The notes beneath the pieces were generated by a model. That model had not been told where the DNA came from. It did no database searches and saw only the letters and a list, made by a program, of their open reading frames with translations. DNA of 64,000 bases from Marinobacter azerbaijanicus (lineage in GTDB: Bacteria; Pseudomonadota; Gammaproteobacteria; Pseudomonadales; Oleiphilaceae), in NCBI RefSeq assembly GCF_030250645.1, contig NZ_JASSVS010000001.1, forward strand, positions 558,001-622,000, given 5' to 3'. Positions 27,348 through 39,682 of this stretch are shown piece by piece; position 1 is the stretch's first letter; each line of letters starts with the position of its first letter. Position numbers and translations under genes: made by a program.

Positions 27348-28574
27348 TTAACCCCCGAAGTCATCCAGCATGATGTTCTCGTCTTCCACACCAAGGTCCT
27401 TCAGCATTTTGATGCACGAAGCGTTCATGATGGGAGGCCCACACATATAGTACTCACAGTCTTCAGGAGCCGGGTGGTCCTTCAGGTAACTTTCGTACAG
27501 TACGTTGTGGATAAAGCCGGTCGGACCTTCCCAGTTATCATTCGGCTGGGGGTCAGACAGTGCTACATGCCATTCGAAATTGTCGTTCTCTTCCGCCAGC
27601 ATGTCGAAATCTTCCACGTAGAACATTTCACGCACGCTTCGGGCACCGTACCAGAAGCTGATCTTGCGCTTGGAGTTCAGACGCTTCAGCTGATCAAAGA
27701 TATGGGAGCGCATGGGTGCCATACCGGCACCACCACCAATGAACACCATTTCGGCATCGGTCTTCTTGGCGAAGAACTCGCCAAATGGCCCCATAACAGT
27801 GATCTTGTCACCCGGTTTCAGAGCGAACACGTAGGTAGACATGATTCCCGGAGGATGGTCAGTACCCGGAGGTGGTGTGGCGATACGGATGTTGAACTTG
27901 AGAACACCCTTTTCTTCCGGATAGTTCGCCATGGAGTAAGCCCGGATGGTCTCCTCCTTGTTCACCGCCTTATAGCGCCAGATATCATGCTTGTCCCAGT
28001 CTTCGTGGAACTCTTCCTCGATATCGAAATCCTTGAAGTCGATTTCGTAAGGAGGACACTCAAGCTGGACATAACCGCCGGCACGGAAATCCACTTCCTC
28101 GCCTTCGGGAAGCTTCAGCACCAGCTCTTTGATGAACGTAGCAACGTTGTGGTTGGAGACAACCTCGCATTCCCACTTCTTGACGCCAAAGAACTCCTCC
28201 GGCACCTCGACTTTCATGTCCTGCTTCACCGGTACCTGGCAGGACAGGCGCCAGCCTTCCTTTTCCTCACGGTTGGTGAAGTGGGTCTTTTCCGTTGGCA
28301 GCATGGCGCCACCGCCTTCCAGAACCTTACATTTGCACTGGGCGCAGGTACCGCCGCCACCACAGGCGGAGGACAGGAAGATGCCGTTACTTGCCAGGGT
28401 ACCGAGAAGTTTACCGCCAGCTTCCGTTGTTAACGTATGCTCTGGATCGTCATTGACTTCAATGGTCACATCACCGGTGCTTACCAGCCTGGACCGTGCC
28501 GCGAGGATGACCGCGACAAGGGCCAGCACGATAACGGTGAACATGACCACGCCGAGAATAATTTCTGTATTCAT
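27348..28574 (-). CDS. nqrF: Na+-NQR subunit F (NADH dehydrogenase, FAD and 2Fe-2S)
   Basis: The product has 408 residues. It has one N-terminal membrane helix (about 5-26), then a plant-type ferredoxin domain with Cys71, Cys77 and Cys80 plus a later Cys in WRLSCQVPV, then FAD-binding (RAYSMANYP) and NADH-binding ([21 protein letters not shown]) domains. It is the entry site: NADH reduces FAD, then the 2Fe-2S centre. It lies 37 bases after nqrE, in conserved operon order. Confidence 0.97.
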   Translation of the reverse strand: MNTEIILGVVMFTVIVLALVAVILAARSRLVSTGDVTIEVNDDPEHTLTTEAGGKLLGTLASNGIFLSSACGGGGTCAQCKCKVLEGGGAMLPTEKTHFTNREEKEGWRLSCQVPVKQDMKVEVPEEFFGVKKWECEVVSNHNVATFIKELVLKLPEGEEVDFRAGGYVQLECPPYEIDFKDFDIEEEFHEDWDKHDIWRYKAVNKEETIRAYSMANYPEEKGVLKFNIRIATPPPGTDHPPGIMSTYVFALKPGDKITVMGPFGEFFAKKTDAEMVFIGGGAGMAPMRSHIFDQLKRLNSKRKISFWYGARSVREMFYVEDFDMLAEENDNFEWHVALSDPQPNDNWEGPTGFIHNVLYESYLKDHPAPEDCEYYMCGPPIMNASCIKMLKDLGVEDENIMLDDFGG

Positions 28575-28611
28575 GGTCTCGCCTTTTCGTTAAACCGAAT
28601 CACCGGGTTGG

Positions 28612-29220
28612 TTACAGTGAAATACCTGAGAATGACATAAAGCCCAGGGACATCAGACCAACCGTGATGAAGGTGATACCCAGGCCACGCAGGCCCTCGG
28701 GAACGTCGCTGTACTTGAGCTTTTCGCGAATTCCGGCCAGGGCAAGGATGGCCAGAGCCCAGCCAACACCCGCACCAAACCCGTACACCACACTCTCACT
28801 GAAGGTATAGTCACGCTCTACCATGAACAGTGAGGCACCCAGGATGGCGCAGTTCACTGTAATCAGCGGCAAGAACACACCAAGCGCCGCATAGAGCGCC
28901 GGAATGTACTTGTCCAGGACCATTTCCATGATCTGGATAAGCGCGGCAATGACACCGATATACGTAAGCAGGCCCAGAAAGCTCAGATCGACGTTCGGCA
29001 GTCCTGCCCAGTCCAGCGCACCTTCCCTCAGGATGGTGTTATAGAGCAGGTTGTTAACCGGAACCGTGATCGTCAGCACTACGATGACCGCGATGCCAAG
29101 GCCGGCGGCTGCCTCGATCTTTTTGGAGATCGCCAGGAAGGTACACATCCCCAGGAAGAAGGCCAGCGCCATGTTTTCAACGAAAATGGCCTTCAGTATC
29201 AGACTGATATAATGTTCCAT
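28612..29220 (-). CDS. nqrE: Na+-NQR subunit E
   Basis: The product has 202 residues, with six hydrophobic helices. It is homologous to NqrD and RnfA; both D and E contribute Cys ligands to an intramembrane iron centre. The first Cys lies in [14 protein letters not shown] and the second in [12 protein letters not shown], matching the family pattern. The ATG shares one base with the nqrD stop (TGATG), indicating tight coupling. Confidence 0.96.
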   Translation of the reverse strand: MEHYISLILKAIFVENMALAFFLGMCTFLAISKKIEAAAGLGIAVIVVLTITVPVNNLLYNTILREGALDWAGLPNVDLSFLGLLTYIGVIAALIQIMEMVLDKYIPALYAALGVFLPLITVNCAILGASLFMVERDYTFSESVVYGFGAGVGWALAILALAGIREKLKYSDVPEGLRGLGITFITVGLMSLGFMSFSGISL

Positions 29221-29885
29221 CAGAAGGCCTCCTTGACAGTGTGGCGAGACATCTTGAAGTCGGGCTCTTCAACCTGCTCCGGCTTCCAGGTCCGCAGACC
29301 CCAGATGGCCAGACCAATAATGAAGAACGCGCTCGGCGGCAGCAGCAACAGACCGTTGGGAATGTACCAGCCACCTTCGTTAACGACGGGCATCAGGGAC
29401 ACACCAAACAGCGAGCCGGCACCCAGCAGTTCACGGAAAAACGCCACGAAGATCAGCAATACTGAATAGCCCAGGCCGTTGCCAACGCCATCCAGGAAGC
29501 TGAGCCAGGGACCATTCTTCATGGCGAAGCCTTCAGCGCGGCCCATAACGATACAGTTGGTGATGATCAGACCAACGAATACCGAAAGCTGCTTGCTGAT
29601 TTCGTAGGCGTAGGCCTTGAGCACCTGATCCACCACAATAACCAGGGAGGCGATAATGGTCATCTGCACGATGATCCGGATGCTGCCGGGGATCTGCGTG
29701 CGAACCAGCGACACCGCCAGGTTTGAAAAAGCCGTTACCGCGATAACCGCAGCACACATGACCAGAGTCACGTTCATGCTGGTGGTCACCGCCAGCGCGG
29801 AGCAGATACCCAGTATCTGCAACGCGATAGGGTTGTTACTGAAAATCGGTTCGAAGAGAACCTGTTTGGCTGAAGCGTCTGCCAT
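29220..29885 (-). CDS. nqrD: Na+-NQR subunit D
   Basis: The product has 221 residues, with about six membrane helices. [16 protein letters not shown] and [17 protein letters not shown] hold the two conserved Cys that pair with NqrE to hold the membrane iron centre. It begins two bases after the nqrC stop and its stop overlaps the nqrE start by one base. Confidence 0.96.
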   Translation of the reverse strand: MADASAKQVLFEPIFSNNPIALQILGICSALAVTTSMNVTLVMCAAVIAVTAFSNLAVSLVRTQIPGSIRIIVQMTIIASLVIVVDQVLKAYAYEISKQLSVFVGLIITNCIVMGRAEGFAMKNGPWLSFLDGVGNGLGYSVLLIFVAFFRELLGAGSLFGVSLMPVVNEGGWYIPNGLLLLPPSAFFIIGLAIWGLRTWKPEQVEEPDFKMSRHTVKEAF

Positions 29886-29887
29886 GT

Positions 29888-30691
29888 TCAGACCTCCCCT
29901 TCACGAAGTTTTTTCAGGTAGGGTTCGAAGCCCTGGTCACCCATCCAGTAGTTGACCAGGTTTTCCACACCGCGGCTGGTCAGCGTCGCACCGGAGAGCG
30001 CGTCAACCTTGTGTTCCTTGTTGGCGGCGTCGGAGCTTACACCACCCTTGACCAGTCGGATCTGGGGCTCCTCAAACTCATCGTCGTAGACTTTCTTGCC
30101 CACCCACTGACGCTTCCAGCGCGGATTGTCCACTTCCCCACCAAGACCCGGTGTTTCGGCGTGGTCATAAAATCCCAACCCTTCGATGGTATTGGCATCG
30201 CCTTCCAGCGAGACAAATCCGTAAAGCGTTGACCACAGCCCGTAGCCATGAATCGGCAGCACCACACGAACCAGTTCGCCATTTTCTTCAAGGGTGAATA
30301 CCTTGGCGACGTTCGGGCGGCGTTTGATACCTGCCTTGTCGGCTGCCGACAGGATGTTGGTTGACATCTCCGGATCAGACGACGCTTTGTACATGTCGTA
30401 CTTCATCGGATCTTCAACGCCAACCGATGACGGTTCTACGTACTCACCGGTGTCGAGGTCAACCAGGCGAACACTGAAACGGGAGAACATTTCTTCAATC
30501 TCGTCTGCGCTCGCACCCTGTTCCAACATGCCTGCAGCTGCGAGCATGTTGGAACGGATGTCCAGATTCTGGTTTTTGACCTGTGCCGGCCTGAGCATTA
30601 CCGCGGCAGTCGAAACCACTACCGAGAAGGCAATACTCAGCACCAGCGCAACCATCAGCGTTCTGGAGACAGTTTCTTTAGCTTTAGCCAC
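29888..30691 (-). CDS. nqrC: Na+-NQR subunit C (covalent FMN)
   Basis: The product has 267 residues from GTG at 30691, selected because GGAGG lies seven bases upstream; the longer frame to 30727 crosses that site. It has one N-terminal membrane helix, then a periplasmic domain with [17 protein letters not shown], where the Thr of SGAT carries FMN through a phosphoester added by ApbE. The start overlaps the nqrB stop by eight bases. Confidence 0.96.
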   Translation of the reverse strand: MAKAKETVSRTLMVALVLSIAFSVVVSTAAVMLRPAQVKNQNLDIRSNMLAAAGMLEQGASADEIEEMFSRFSVRLVDLDTGEYVEPSSVGVEDPMKYDMYKASSDPEMSTNILSAADKAGIKRRPNVAKVFTLEENGELVRVVLPIHGYGLWSTLYGFVSLEGDANTIEGLGFYDHAETPGLGGEVDNPRWKRQWVGKKVYDDEFEEPQIRLVKGGVSSDAANKEHKVDALSGATLTSRGVENLVNYWMGDQGFEPYLKKLREGEV

Positions 30692-31889
30692 GTGCGAGCC
30701 TCCGTTTGATGTTGGCCTGAACCACATAGTGGTCCATCAGCGGTGCAAAGAGGTTGGCAAACAGAATTGCCAGCATGATGCCTTCCGGGAATGCCGGGTT
30801 GATCACACGAATCAGCACAGTCATAACACCGACCAGGATGCCAAAGCACCAGCGGCCTGTGTTGGTCATGGCCGCAGAGACCGGGTCCGTTGCCATGAAC
30901 ATCATACCGAACGCAAAACCGCCCATCACCAGATGCCAGTGCGCCGGCACATCGAACATCGGATTGGTTTCCGAACCAATGATGTTCAGCAGCAGCGCCA
31001 TACCTATCATGCCAATCATGACACCCCCGACGATACGATAGGAGGCAATCTTCATCACCAGAAGAATAATGCCACCAATCAACACCGCCAGTGTCGAAGT
31101 CTCACCCACGGAACCCTGAATAGAACCCACGAACGCAGACATCCAGCCAATCTGGGTTTCCAGTGCCTCGAGGCCGCCGCTGGCTGCCCAGCTCAGTGCT
31201 GTTGCACCGCTGAACCCGTCAACTGCGGTCCACACTGTGTCACCGGAGATCTGTGCCGGATAGGCAAAGTACAGGAAGGCACGGCCGGTCAGCGCCGGGT
31301 TCAGGAAGTTCTTTCCGGTTCCACCGAACACTTCCTTGCCGATAACCACACCGAAGGTGATGCCCAGAGCTACCTGCCACAAAGGAATGCTCGGCGGGCA
31401 GATCAGTGCGAACAGCACGGAGGTGACAAAGAAACCTTCGTTCACTTCGTGGCGGCGCACCGTCGCGAACAGCACTTCCCAGAAACCACCCACCACGAAG
31501 GTGACGAAGTAGATGGGCACGAAATAGGCCATGCCGTACACGAAATTATCCCAGATACTGGCGGCATTGTTTCCAGCCAGAGCACTGATAAAGGCTGTAC
31601 GCAGGCCGCCATCGCCCATCAGGGCATCCGGATTTTCAGCCAGATAGCTGTTGGCCTGGAACCCGATGTTCCACATACCGAAGAACATTGCCGGAAAGGT
31701 ACACAGCCAGACCGTGATCATGATGCGCTTGAGGTCCACGCCATCACGAACATGGGAGGTGGTGGAAGTCACCTTGCCCGGAGTGTAAAAAATGGTGTCG
31801 ACGGCTTCGTACAGCGCGTACCAGCGCTCGTACTTGCCACCTTTTTCAAAGTGGTGTTCTATGCCATCGAGAAACTGTCGAATTGCCAT
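30684..31889 (-). CDS. nqrB: Na+-NQR subunit B (Na+ channel, covalent FMN and riboflavin)
   Basis: The product has 401 residues. It is a polytopic membrane protein with about ten hydrophobic segments. [16 protein letters not shown] contains the SGAT flavinylation site for FMN. Upstream, [13 protein letters not shown] and [21 protein letters not shown] are highly conserved in NqrB/RnfD. The subunit carries quinone-related flavins and the Na+ pathway. It lies three bases after nqrA. Confidence 0.97.
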   Translation of the reverse strand: MAIRQFLDGIEHHFEKGGKYERWYALYEAVDTIFYTPGKVTSTTSHVRDGVDLKRIMITVWLCTFPAMFFGMWNIGFQANSYLAENPDALMGDGGLRTAFISALAGNNAASIWDNFVYGMAYFVPIYFVTFVVGGFWEVLFATVRRHEVNEGFFVTSVLFALICPPSIPLWQVALGITFGVVIGKEVFGGTGKNFLNPALTGRAFLYFAYPAQISGDTVWTAVDGFSGATALSWAASGGLEALETQIGWMSAFVGSIQGSVGETSTLAVLIGGIILLVMKIASYRIVGGVMIGMIGMALLLNIIGSETNPMFDVPAHWHLVMGGFAFGMMFMATDPVSAAMTNTGRWCFGILVGVMTVLIRVINPAFPEGIMLAILFANLFAPLMDHYVVQANIKRRLARG

Positions 31890-31892
31890 CTG

Positions 31893-33522
<1,630 letters not shown>

Positions 33523-33552
33523 GAAACCCCGACCAAAAATGGTCGGGGTTTC
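33523..33552 (-). terminator. intrinsic terminator after GAPDH gene
   Basis: GAAACCCCGACC and GGTCGGGGTTTC form a 12-base-pair stem with a six-base loop, followed on the minus strand by CTTTTTG. It lies 28 bases after the GAPDH stop. Confidence 0.92.
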
Positions 33553-33580
33553 AGTACCAGCCGAGCCTGTCAGTCGCTGG

Positions 33581-35050
33581 TCAGTCCCGCGCCCTTTTGG
33601 GGAAGATCGGGTAGGTTACGCCGGCCATCTGGTTTACCACACGGATAACCTGCGCGCTGTAACCCGCCTCGTTGTCATACCACACATAGAGGATCAGACG
33701 CTTGCCATTGGCAATAGTGGCCTGGGCATCAACAATGCCTGCATGACGCGAACCGACAAAGTCCGTCGAGACAACTTCCGGCGAATTGACGAAATCGATC
33801 TGCTTCTGCAGCTCCGAATGCAGAGCCATGTCCCTGAGGTACTCATTGACCCCTTCAACCGTTACCTCTTTTGACAGGTTCAGGTTAAGGATGGCCATGG
33901 ACACATTCGGTGTCGGCACACGAATGGCATTGCCGGACAACTTGCCCTTCAACTCCGGCAGCGCCTTGGCAACCGCCTTGGCGGCACCTGTTTCGGTAAT
34001 AACCATATTCAGGGGCGCACTGCGACCACGGCGACTGCCCTTGTGATAGTTGTCGATCAGGTTCTGGTCATTGGTATAGGAGTGCACCGTCTCGACATGA
34101 CCATCCTCAATCGCGTACTCGTCATGGATAGCCTTGAGCACTGGTGTAATGGCGTTGGTCGTGCAGGACGCAGCGGAGAGGATGCGGTCTTCTTCGGTTA
34201 TCCAGTCATTGTTGATGCCGTGGACAATATTCTTGATATCCCCCTTACCCGGCGCGGTCAGTATGACCCGGCTGACACCTTTCGATTTCAGGTGCAGACC
34301 AAGGCCGGCTTCATCGCGCCAGATACCGGTATTATCAATAACAATCGCGTTGTTGATACCGTAGTGCGTGTAATCCACCTGATCCGGACCCGGAGAGTAG
34401 ATCACCTTGATAAAGTTGCCGTTGGCGATCAGTGCAGAGTTCTCTTCGTCCACGGTGATCGTGCCATTGAAGGGGCCATGGACCGAGTCACGGCGCAGCA
34501 GACTGGCGCGCTTCTCGAGATCGTTGTCAGCACCGCCCTGACGAACAACAATCGCGCGCAGACGAAGGTTGTTGCCGCCGCCGGCTTTTTCAATCAGGAT
34601 GCGGGCCAGCAGGCGACCGATACGGCCGAAACCATAGAGGACAACATCCTTGGTATCGTTTTCGGCGTCTTCTTCTGACTGCGTCTGGTACTGGCCTACA
34701 ATCGGGCCGATTTCTCGCTTCAGGAAGTCCTCAAGTGAGCCACCCTCCTCCTTGAACTTCACCGCAAGCTTGCCAATGTCGACATGGCCACGCCCAAGAT
34801 CCATGCTGTCCATCGCCTGCAGAATAGGCAGGGTGTTATGGACTGACAGCTCACTGTCCTCAACCTGGCGCACAAACCGGTGCGCTCGAATGATGTCGAT
34901 GACCGACTGGTTAATAATGGAACGGCCATAAACGGACGTGACCACGTTGTTCTTGCGGTAGAGGCGACCGATCAGCGGAATCATGGCTTCCGCAGTGGAT
35001 TCTCTTTCCGTCCAGTTAGACAGGTGCTGGTTGATCTGTTCGTGACTCAC
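33581..35050 (-). CDS. glyceraldehyde-3-phosphate dehydrogenase, long form
   Basis: The product has 489 residues, longer than classical GAPDH (about 330) because of an N-terminal helical extension of about 130 residues. The Rossmann motif is VLYGFGRIGRLLARIL, the catalytic Cys lies near residue 296 in SAASCTTNAI, and VWYDNEAGYSAQV is the conserved C-terminal signature. It interconverts glyceraldehyde-3-phosphate and 1,3-bisphosphoglycerate; long forms occur in Pseudomonas, Marinobacter and relatives and are often assigned to gluconeogenesis. GTG at 35050 is the start, with AGAGG seven bases upstream. It is divergent from mfd. Confidence 0.94.
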   Translation of the reverse strand: MSHEQINQHLSNWTERESTAEAMIPLIGRLYRKNNVVTSVYGRSIINQSVIDIIRAHRFVRQVEDSELSVHNTLPILQAMDSMDLGRGHVDIGKLAVKFKEEGGSLEDFLKREIGPIVGQYQTQSEEDAENDTKDVVLYGFGRIGRLLARILIEKAGGGNNLRLRAIVVRQGGADNDLEKRASLLRRDSVHGPFNGTITVDEENSALIANGNFIKVIYSPGPDQVDYTHYGINNAIVIDNTGIWRDEAGLGLHLKSKGVSRVILTAPGKGDIKNIVHGINNDWITEEDRILSAASCTTNAITPVLKAIHDEYAIEDGHVETVHSYTNDQNLIDNYHKGSRRGRSAPLNMVITETGAAKAVAKALPELKGKLSGNAIRVPTPNVSMAILNLNLSKEVTVEGVNEYLRDMALHSELQKQIDFVNSPEVVSTDFVGSRHAGIVDAQATIANGKRLILYVWYDNEAGYSAQVIRVVNQMAGVTYPIFPKRARD

Positions 35051-35091
35051 GCTTGAACCTCTGCAGTTGAAACCTGGAAAATTGGGCGCAC

Positions 35092-35120
35092 ATTATCCAA
35101 CGTTATTCTCCAGACAGCAA
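35092..35120 (-). promoter_or_regulatory. sigma-70 promoter of the GAPDH gene
   Basis: TTGCTG (35115-35120) and GATAAT (35092-35097) with exactly 17 bases between them on the minus strand, about 42 bases before the GTG start. Confidence 0.7.
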
Positions 35121-35243
35121 ATACACCCTATCATTCCGTTCATCACTATCGGAAACGGCTGCCATGACAGCGTAATCTCTGGCCGGTAGAATACGCGCCT
35201 CGCAGTTTCCCGGCCCTTTATACCCAGGAGAAAGACCCGACCC

Positions 35244-38200
35244 ATGACGCAAGGTGCCTCCCAATCCGACAGAGACCCCGTGCTGGTAGCTCCAGAAGCG
35301 CCGGCCAAGGCTGCGGACCATCGCACGTGGGGGCAACTCCATGGAAGCAGCGATGCCCTGGCCATCTGCGAAAGTGCACGGGCCCACTCGGGCCTGACTC
35401 TGGTCATAACCCGCAGCACAGAAGAGGCCATCGAGCTCGAGCAGGCCATGCGTTTCTATCTCGGCCTGCCTGCGGACGAAGACCAGCCTGCTGTTACTCC
35501 GGACGGCCTTGAGCTGCTGTCTCTCCCGGACTGGGAAACCCTGCCGTACGATCTGTTTTCGCCGCATCAGGACATTACATCTCGCCGGATCAGGGCACTT
35601 CACCGGCTGCCTTCAACCAGCCATGGCGTGCTGGTTGTTCCCGCCCGCACGCTGATGCATCGACTGCCCCCGGTCAGCTATCTGCAGGGAAACACCCTGC
35701 TGCTGGAAGTGGGCCAGTCACTGGACATCGATAACTGGCGCATGCAACTGGAAGCCGCTGGCTACAGGCATGCAGAGAATGTCTATGAGCATGGGGAATA
35801 CGCGGTGCGCGGCGCTATTCTGGATATCTTTCCCATGGGCGCCACCCGACCCTACCGGATTGACCTTTTCGATGACGAAATCGAGACACTGCGCACCTTC
35901 GATCCGGAAACCCAGCGCTCCATCGACCGGATCGACAGGATAGAACTGTTGCCGGCAAATGAATTTCCCTGGCACAAAGAGGCTCGCTCCGGGTTTCGTA
36001 ATCGCTGGTTCGAACAGTTCCCCCATGCCGACAAGGACGCACCCATATACCAGGATGTGTCCCACGGCATCACACCGCCGGGGATCGAGTACTACCTGCC
36101 GCTGTTCTTCGAGCAGACCGCAACCCTTTTCGACTATCTGCCGGGAGAGACCCTGGTCTTTACCGCGTCCGGACTCAACGAGGCGGCAGAACATTTCGAC
36201 GCCGATACCCGGGCCCGGTACGAGGAGCGACGTCATGACAGGATGCGCCCCATCCTGCCTCCGGCTCAGCTGTTCCTGCAGAAAGATGAGCTTTTTGGCC
36301 AGCTCAAGCACTTTCCACGGGTAACGCTGACCACGGAAACCATCCAGACCGCCGGCGGCTACAACTGCCCCACGGACGTATTGCCGGACGTGTCGATGGA
36401 CGGGCGTGCCGCCGATCCCGCAGGTCGCCTCAAGCGCTTTATCGACAGGTTCCATGGGCGCATTCTGATCTGTGCGGAGTCCTCCGGTCGCCGCGAGGCA
36501 CTGATCGAGAATCTCACCAACCAGGGCGTCCAGGTCACCGCGCTGGAGAACTGGCGAGCGTTCACCACCGACACATCCTGCACCCTCGGCATTACTGTGG
36601 CGCCAATGGAACACGGGCTGGTCCTGCCGGAGCAGCGTATTGCCCTGATTACAGAGACGGCTCTGTTCGGTGAGCGGGTTCTGCAGCGTCGGCGGCGCGA
36701 AAAACCAACGGAAGCTGACGATTCCGGCTACCGGGACCTCTCCGAGCTGCGCATTGGCGCCCCTGTGGTTCATATTGACCATGGCGTTGGCCGTTATCGG
36801 GGCCTGGAAACCATCACCGTGGAGGGGGAATCCAGCGAATTTCTGATGCTGGAATACGCTGGCGGCTCAAAGCTGTATGTGCCCGTCTCCAGCCTGCACC
36901 TGATTTCCCGTTACACCGGTTCTGACACCGATCACGCCCCGCTGCACAAGCTGGGCACGGATCGCTGGAGCAACGCAAAACAGAAAGCACTGGAGAAAAT
37001 CCGCGACACGGCCGCCGAGCTGCTGGACGTCTATGCCCGTCGGGAGGCTCGCAAGGGGTTCTCGTTCGAGGACCCGAAGGAAGCCTACCGGGCCTTTGCT
37101 GCCGACTTCCCGTTCGAGGAAACGCCGGATCAGCAGGCTGCCATTGAAGCGGTTTTTGAAGATATGATCAGCGAAAAGCCCATGGACCGGCTTGTCTGCG
37201 GCGATGTCGGCTTCGGGAAAACCGAAGTCGCCATGCGGGCAGCCTTCATGGCCACCTATTCCGGCAAGCAGGTTGCGGTACTGGTCCCCACCACCCTGCT
37301 GGCCCAGCAGCATTACGAATCCTTCCGGGACCGGTTCTCCGATACAGCAGTCAATGTGGAGCTGCTGAGCCGCTTCCGCAGCGGCAGCCAGACCACCAAA
37401 GCGCTGGCAGCCATTGAAGCGGGTAAAGCTGACATTGTGATCGGCACCCACAAACTGCTCCAGGGCGACATCAGATTCAAAAATCTCGGACTGGTGATCA
37501 TCGATGAAGAGCACCGTTTCGGGGTCCAGCAGAAGGAGCGCCTGAAAGCCCTGCGGGCCGAAGTCGACATGCTGAACCTGACCGCGACCCCGATTCCCAG
37601 GACCCTGAATATGGCCATGGGGCACCTGCGGGACCTGTCCATAATCGCCACCCCGCCTGCCCGGCGCCTATCGGTAAAAACCTTTGTGCGCCAGCGGGAC
37701 GAAGCCATGGTCAAGGAAGCCATCCTGCGGGAGGTGCTGCGGGGTGGTCAGGTGTATTTCCTGCACAATGACGTCGCCACCATCGAGAAAACCGCTGAAG
37801 ATCTGCGACGACTGATTCCCGAAGCCCGGGTGGGTGTGGCCCACGGCCAGATGCGCGAGCGTGAGCTGGAACAGATCATGTCGGACTTCTACCATAAGCG
37901 CTTCAACGTCCTGGTGTGCACAACCATCATTGAAACCGGTATCGACATTCCCAGCGCCAATACCATAATCATAGAGCGCGCCGACAAATTCGGGCTCGCC
38001 CAGCTTCACCAGCTCCGTGGCCGTGTCGGCCGCTCCCATCACCAGGCCTATGCCTACCTTCTGACGCCGCCTCCCCGCTCGATAACGGCGGATGCGAAGA
38101 AACGTCTGGAGGCTATCTCGGAAGCGCAGGACCTGGGAGCCGGCTTCATGCTCGCCACCCACGATCTGGAAATCCGGGGCGCAGGGGAACTGCTTGGAGA

Positions 38201-38753
38201 AGAACAGAGCGGCCAGATAGAAAGCATAGGCTTCACACTCTACATGCAGCTGCTGGACGAGGCCGTGCAGGCCATCCGGGAAGGACGGACCCCCAATGCC
38301 GACTTACCACTCAGCCATGGCACAGAGATGAATCTGCGAATACCCGCGCTGATCCCCGACGATTACCTGCCCGATGTTCACAATCGGTTGATGCTTTACA
38401 AGCGTATCGCCAGTGTCACCGACAAGGAGGCATTAAAAGAACTTCAGGTTGAGATGATCGACCGCTTCGGATTATTACCGGAGCCGGCAAAGAACCTGAT
38501 CCGCCAGTCCGAACTCAGAATCCGCGCGGAAGCCCTGGGAATCGTGAAAGTGGACGCTGGCAAGGAATGGGCCAGGCTCGAATTTGGCAGCTCAACCCCT
38601 GTAGATCCACTGGTGCTGGTTAAAAAAGTGCAATCCTCGCCGGACCAGTATCGCCTTGAAGGGGCCAACAGTTTCCGTTTCAGGCTGAACGACACCTCAA
38701 CCAGTGGTAAACTCGACGGCATTTCCGACATGCTGGACCAGCTAGCCTCATAG
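35244..38753 (+). CDS. mfd: transcription-repair coupling factor
   Basis: The product has 1,169 residues, full family length. Mfd displaces stalled RNA polymerase and recruits UvrA. The N-terminal UvrB-like region includes LPDWETLPYDLFSPHQD and GEYAVRGAILDIFP. The polymerase-interacting domain (IGAPVVHIDHGVGRYRG) lies near residue 500. The SF2 translocase has Walker A GDVGFGKTEVA (about 645), IIDEEHRFG (about 751), TATPIPRTLNMA, and TIIETGIDIPSANT. The C-terminal TRCF domain is present. AGGAGA lies upstream of the ATG. csiV follows after 29 bases. Confidence 0.98.
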   Translation: MTQGASQSDRDPVLVAPEAPAKAADHRTWGQLHGSSDALAICESARAHSGLTLVITRSTEEAIELEQAMRFYLGLPADEDQPAVTPDGLELLSLPDWETLPYDLFSPHQDITSRRIRALHRLPSTSHGVLVVPARTLMHRLPPVSYLQGNTLLLEVGQSLDIDNWRMQLEAAGYRHAENVYEHGEYAVRGAILDIFPMGATRPYRIDLFDDEIETLRTFDPETQRSIDRIDRIELLPANEFPWHKEARSGFRNRWFEQFPHADKDAPIYQDVSHGITPPGIEYYLPLFFEQTATLFDYLPGETLVFTASGLNEAAEHFDADTRARYEERRHDRMRPILPPAQLFLQKDELFGQLKHFPRVTLTTETIQTAGGYNCPTDVLPDVSMDGRAADPAGRLKRFIDRFHGRILICAESSGRREALIENLTNQGVQVTALENWRAFTTDTSCTLGITVAPMEHGLVLPEQRIALITETALFGERVLQRRRREKPTEADDSGYRDLSELRIGAPVVHIDHGVGRYRGLETITVEGESSEFLMLEYAGGSKLYVPVSSLHLISRYTGSDTDHAPLHKLGTDRWSNAKQKALEKIRDTAAELLDVYARREARKGFSFEDPKEAYRAFAADFPFEETPDQQAAIEAVFEDMISEKPMDRLVCGDVGFGKTEVAMRAAFMATYSGKQVAVLVPTTLLAQQHYESFRDRFSDTAVNVELLSRFRSGSQTTKALAAIEAGKADIVIGTHKLLQGDIRFKNLGLVIIDEEHRFGVQQKERLKALRAEVDMLNLTATPIPRTLNMAMGHLRDLSIIATPPARRLSVKTFVRQRDEAMVKEAILREVLRGGQVYFLHNDVATIEKTAEDLRRLIPEARVGVAHGQMRERELEQIMSDFYHKRFNVLVCTTIIETGIDIPSANTIIIERADKFGLAQLHQLRGRVGRSHHQAYAYLLTPPPRSITADAKKRLEAISEAQDLGAGFMLATHDLEIRGAGELLGEEQSGQIESIGFTLYMQLLDEAVQAIREGRTPNADLPLSHGTEMNLRIPALIPDDYLPDVHNRLMLYKRIASVTDKEALKELQVEMIDRFGLLPEPAKNLIRQSELRIRAEALGIVKVDAGKEWARLEFGSSTPVDPLVLVKKVQSSPDQYRLEGANSFRFRLNDTSTSGKLDGISDMLDQLAS

Positions 38754-38782
38754 CGCTACCGTCCCGGCCCGGAGGCCCCCTG

Positions 38783-39682
38783 ATGAACAACAGGACTAAT
38801 GGAGCAAAGCCCTTGCGAACGCCCGGTAACTCATTGCCAGGAATATCCACCTTTATCCTGGCTGCAATACTGGCCATGCCACCGGTGGTGTCCGCCCAGG
38901 AACCCGCAGAAAACGCAGCGGAACAACCTGATGCGCAGACCAGTAACGATGAGGTGGCGAAAAACGATCGTCCCCGTGAAGACTATTATCGTGCGGAATT
39001 TGTCATCATCGAGCGCAAGGCCGACCCCTCCAGTATCAACGAACGGATGGCCAGCCGGATTCCCGAGCCGCCAAACCCGGAGATAGAAGAAATCCTGCGG
39101 GCAGTAGACGGCGACGGCGCCGCTGAAACCACACTGGAACTGGTTCCGCGAGAAGAACTCCATCTGAACACTGCCGCAAATCGGTTGGAGAACAGCGGAC
39201 GCTTCCGGGTGCTCCTGGCCGCAGGCTGGTATCAATCCTTTCCGCCAGACTTTGACGGTGAGCCATTACGCGTGGCCATAGGCGACTGGCTGGAGGATGC
39301 CGGCCATCGCGAGGTGGAAGGCCACATCACCATAGACCGGCAACGCTACCTGCACGTTGGGGTACACCTCAATCACTGGCAGCCTGCGCCCCCCATCGAA
39401 CAACCGGTCGATCTGTTCGGTGGTGGTGCGGTCGTGGATCAGGCTTCCGGTAGCGCCAACGATGAACAGAGTGGCGCGATAGATGAAGAAAGAGTTGCGG
39501 TTGACGAGGTTTCCGAAACCATTGACGAGCAGGGGCAGGCCTTCATTTCCGGAGTGAACTGGCCCCGGGCAGAGTTACTGACCTGGATTCGCGAAACCCG
39601 CCGCATGCGCAGCGAGGAGGTCCATTTTCTGGACTCTCCCACCATCGGTGTTCTGGTTTTCTTCAAGAAAATTGAGGAGTAA
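38783..39682 (+). CDS. csiV: CsiV family protein
   Basis: The product has 299 residues. A signal peptide (about residues 19-39, ending PPVVSAQ) predicts periplasmic or secreted location. Family motifs are YYRAEFVIIERK, GWYQSFP, and the C-terminal RRMRSEEVHFLDSPTIGVLVFF. A Glu/Asp/Ala-rich low-complexity stretch separates the two conserved parts (about 215-265). In Vibrio cholerae, CsiV is a periplasmic peptidoglycan-binding partner of the D-amino-acid response regulator DarR/CsiR. GGAGG lies seven bases before the ATG. It is cotranscribed with mfd, the usual Pseudomonas-type order. The end overlaps the convergent MTI phosphorylase gene by 20 bases. Confidence 0.85.
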   Translation: MNNRTNGAKPLRTPGNSLPGISTFILAAILAMPPVVSAQEPAENAAEQPDAQTSNDEVAKNDRPREDYYRAEFVIIERKADPSSINERMASRIPEPPNPEIEEILRAVDGDGAAETTLELVPREELHLNTAANRLENSGRFRVLLAAGWYQSFPPDFDGEPLRVAIGDWLEDAGHREVEGHITIDRQRYLHVGVHLNHWQPAPPIEQPVDLFGGGAVVDQASGSANDEQSGAIDEERVAVDEVSETIDEQGQAFISGVNWPRAELLTWIRETRRMRSEEVHFLDSPTIGVLVFFKKIEE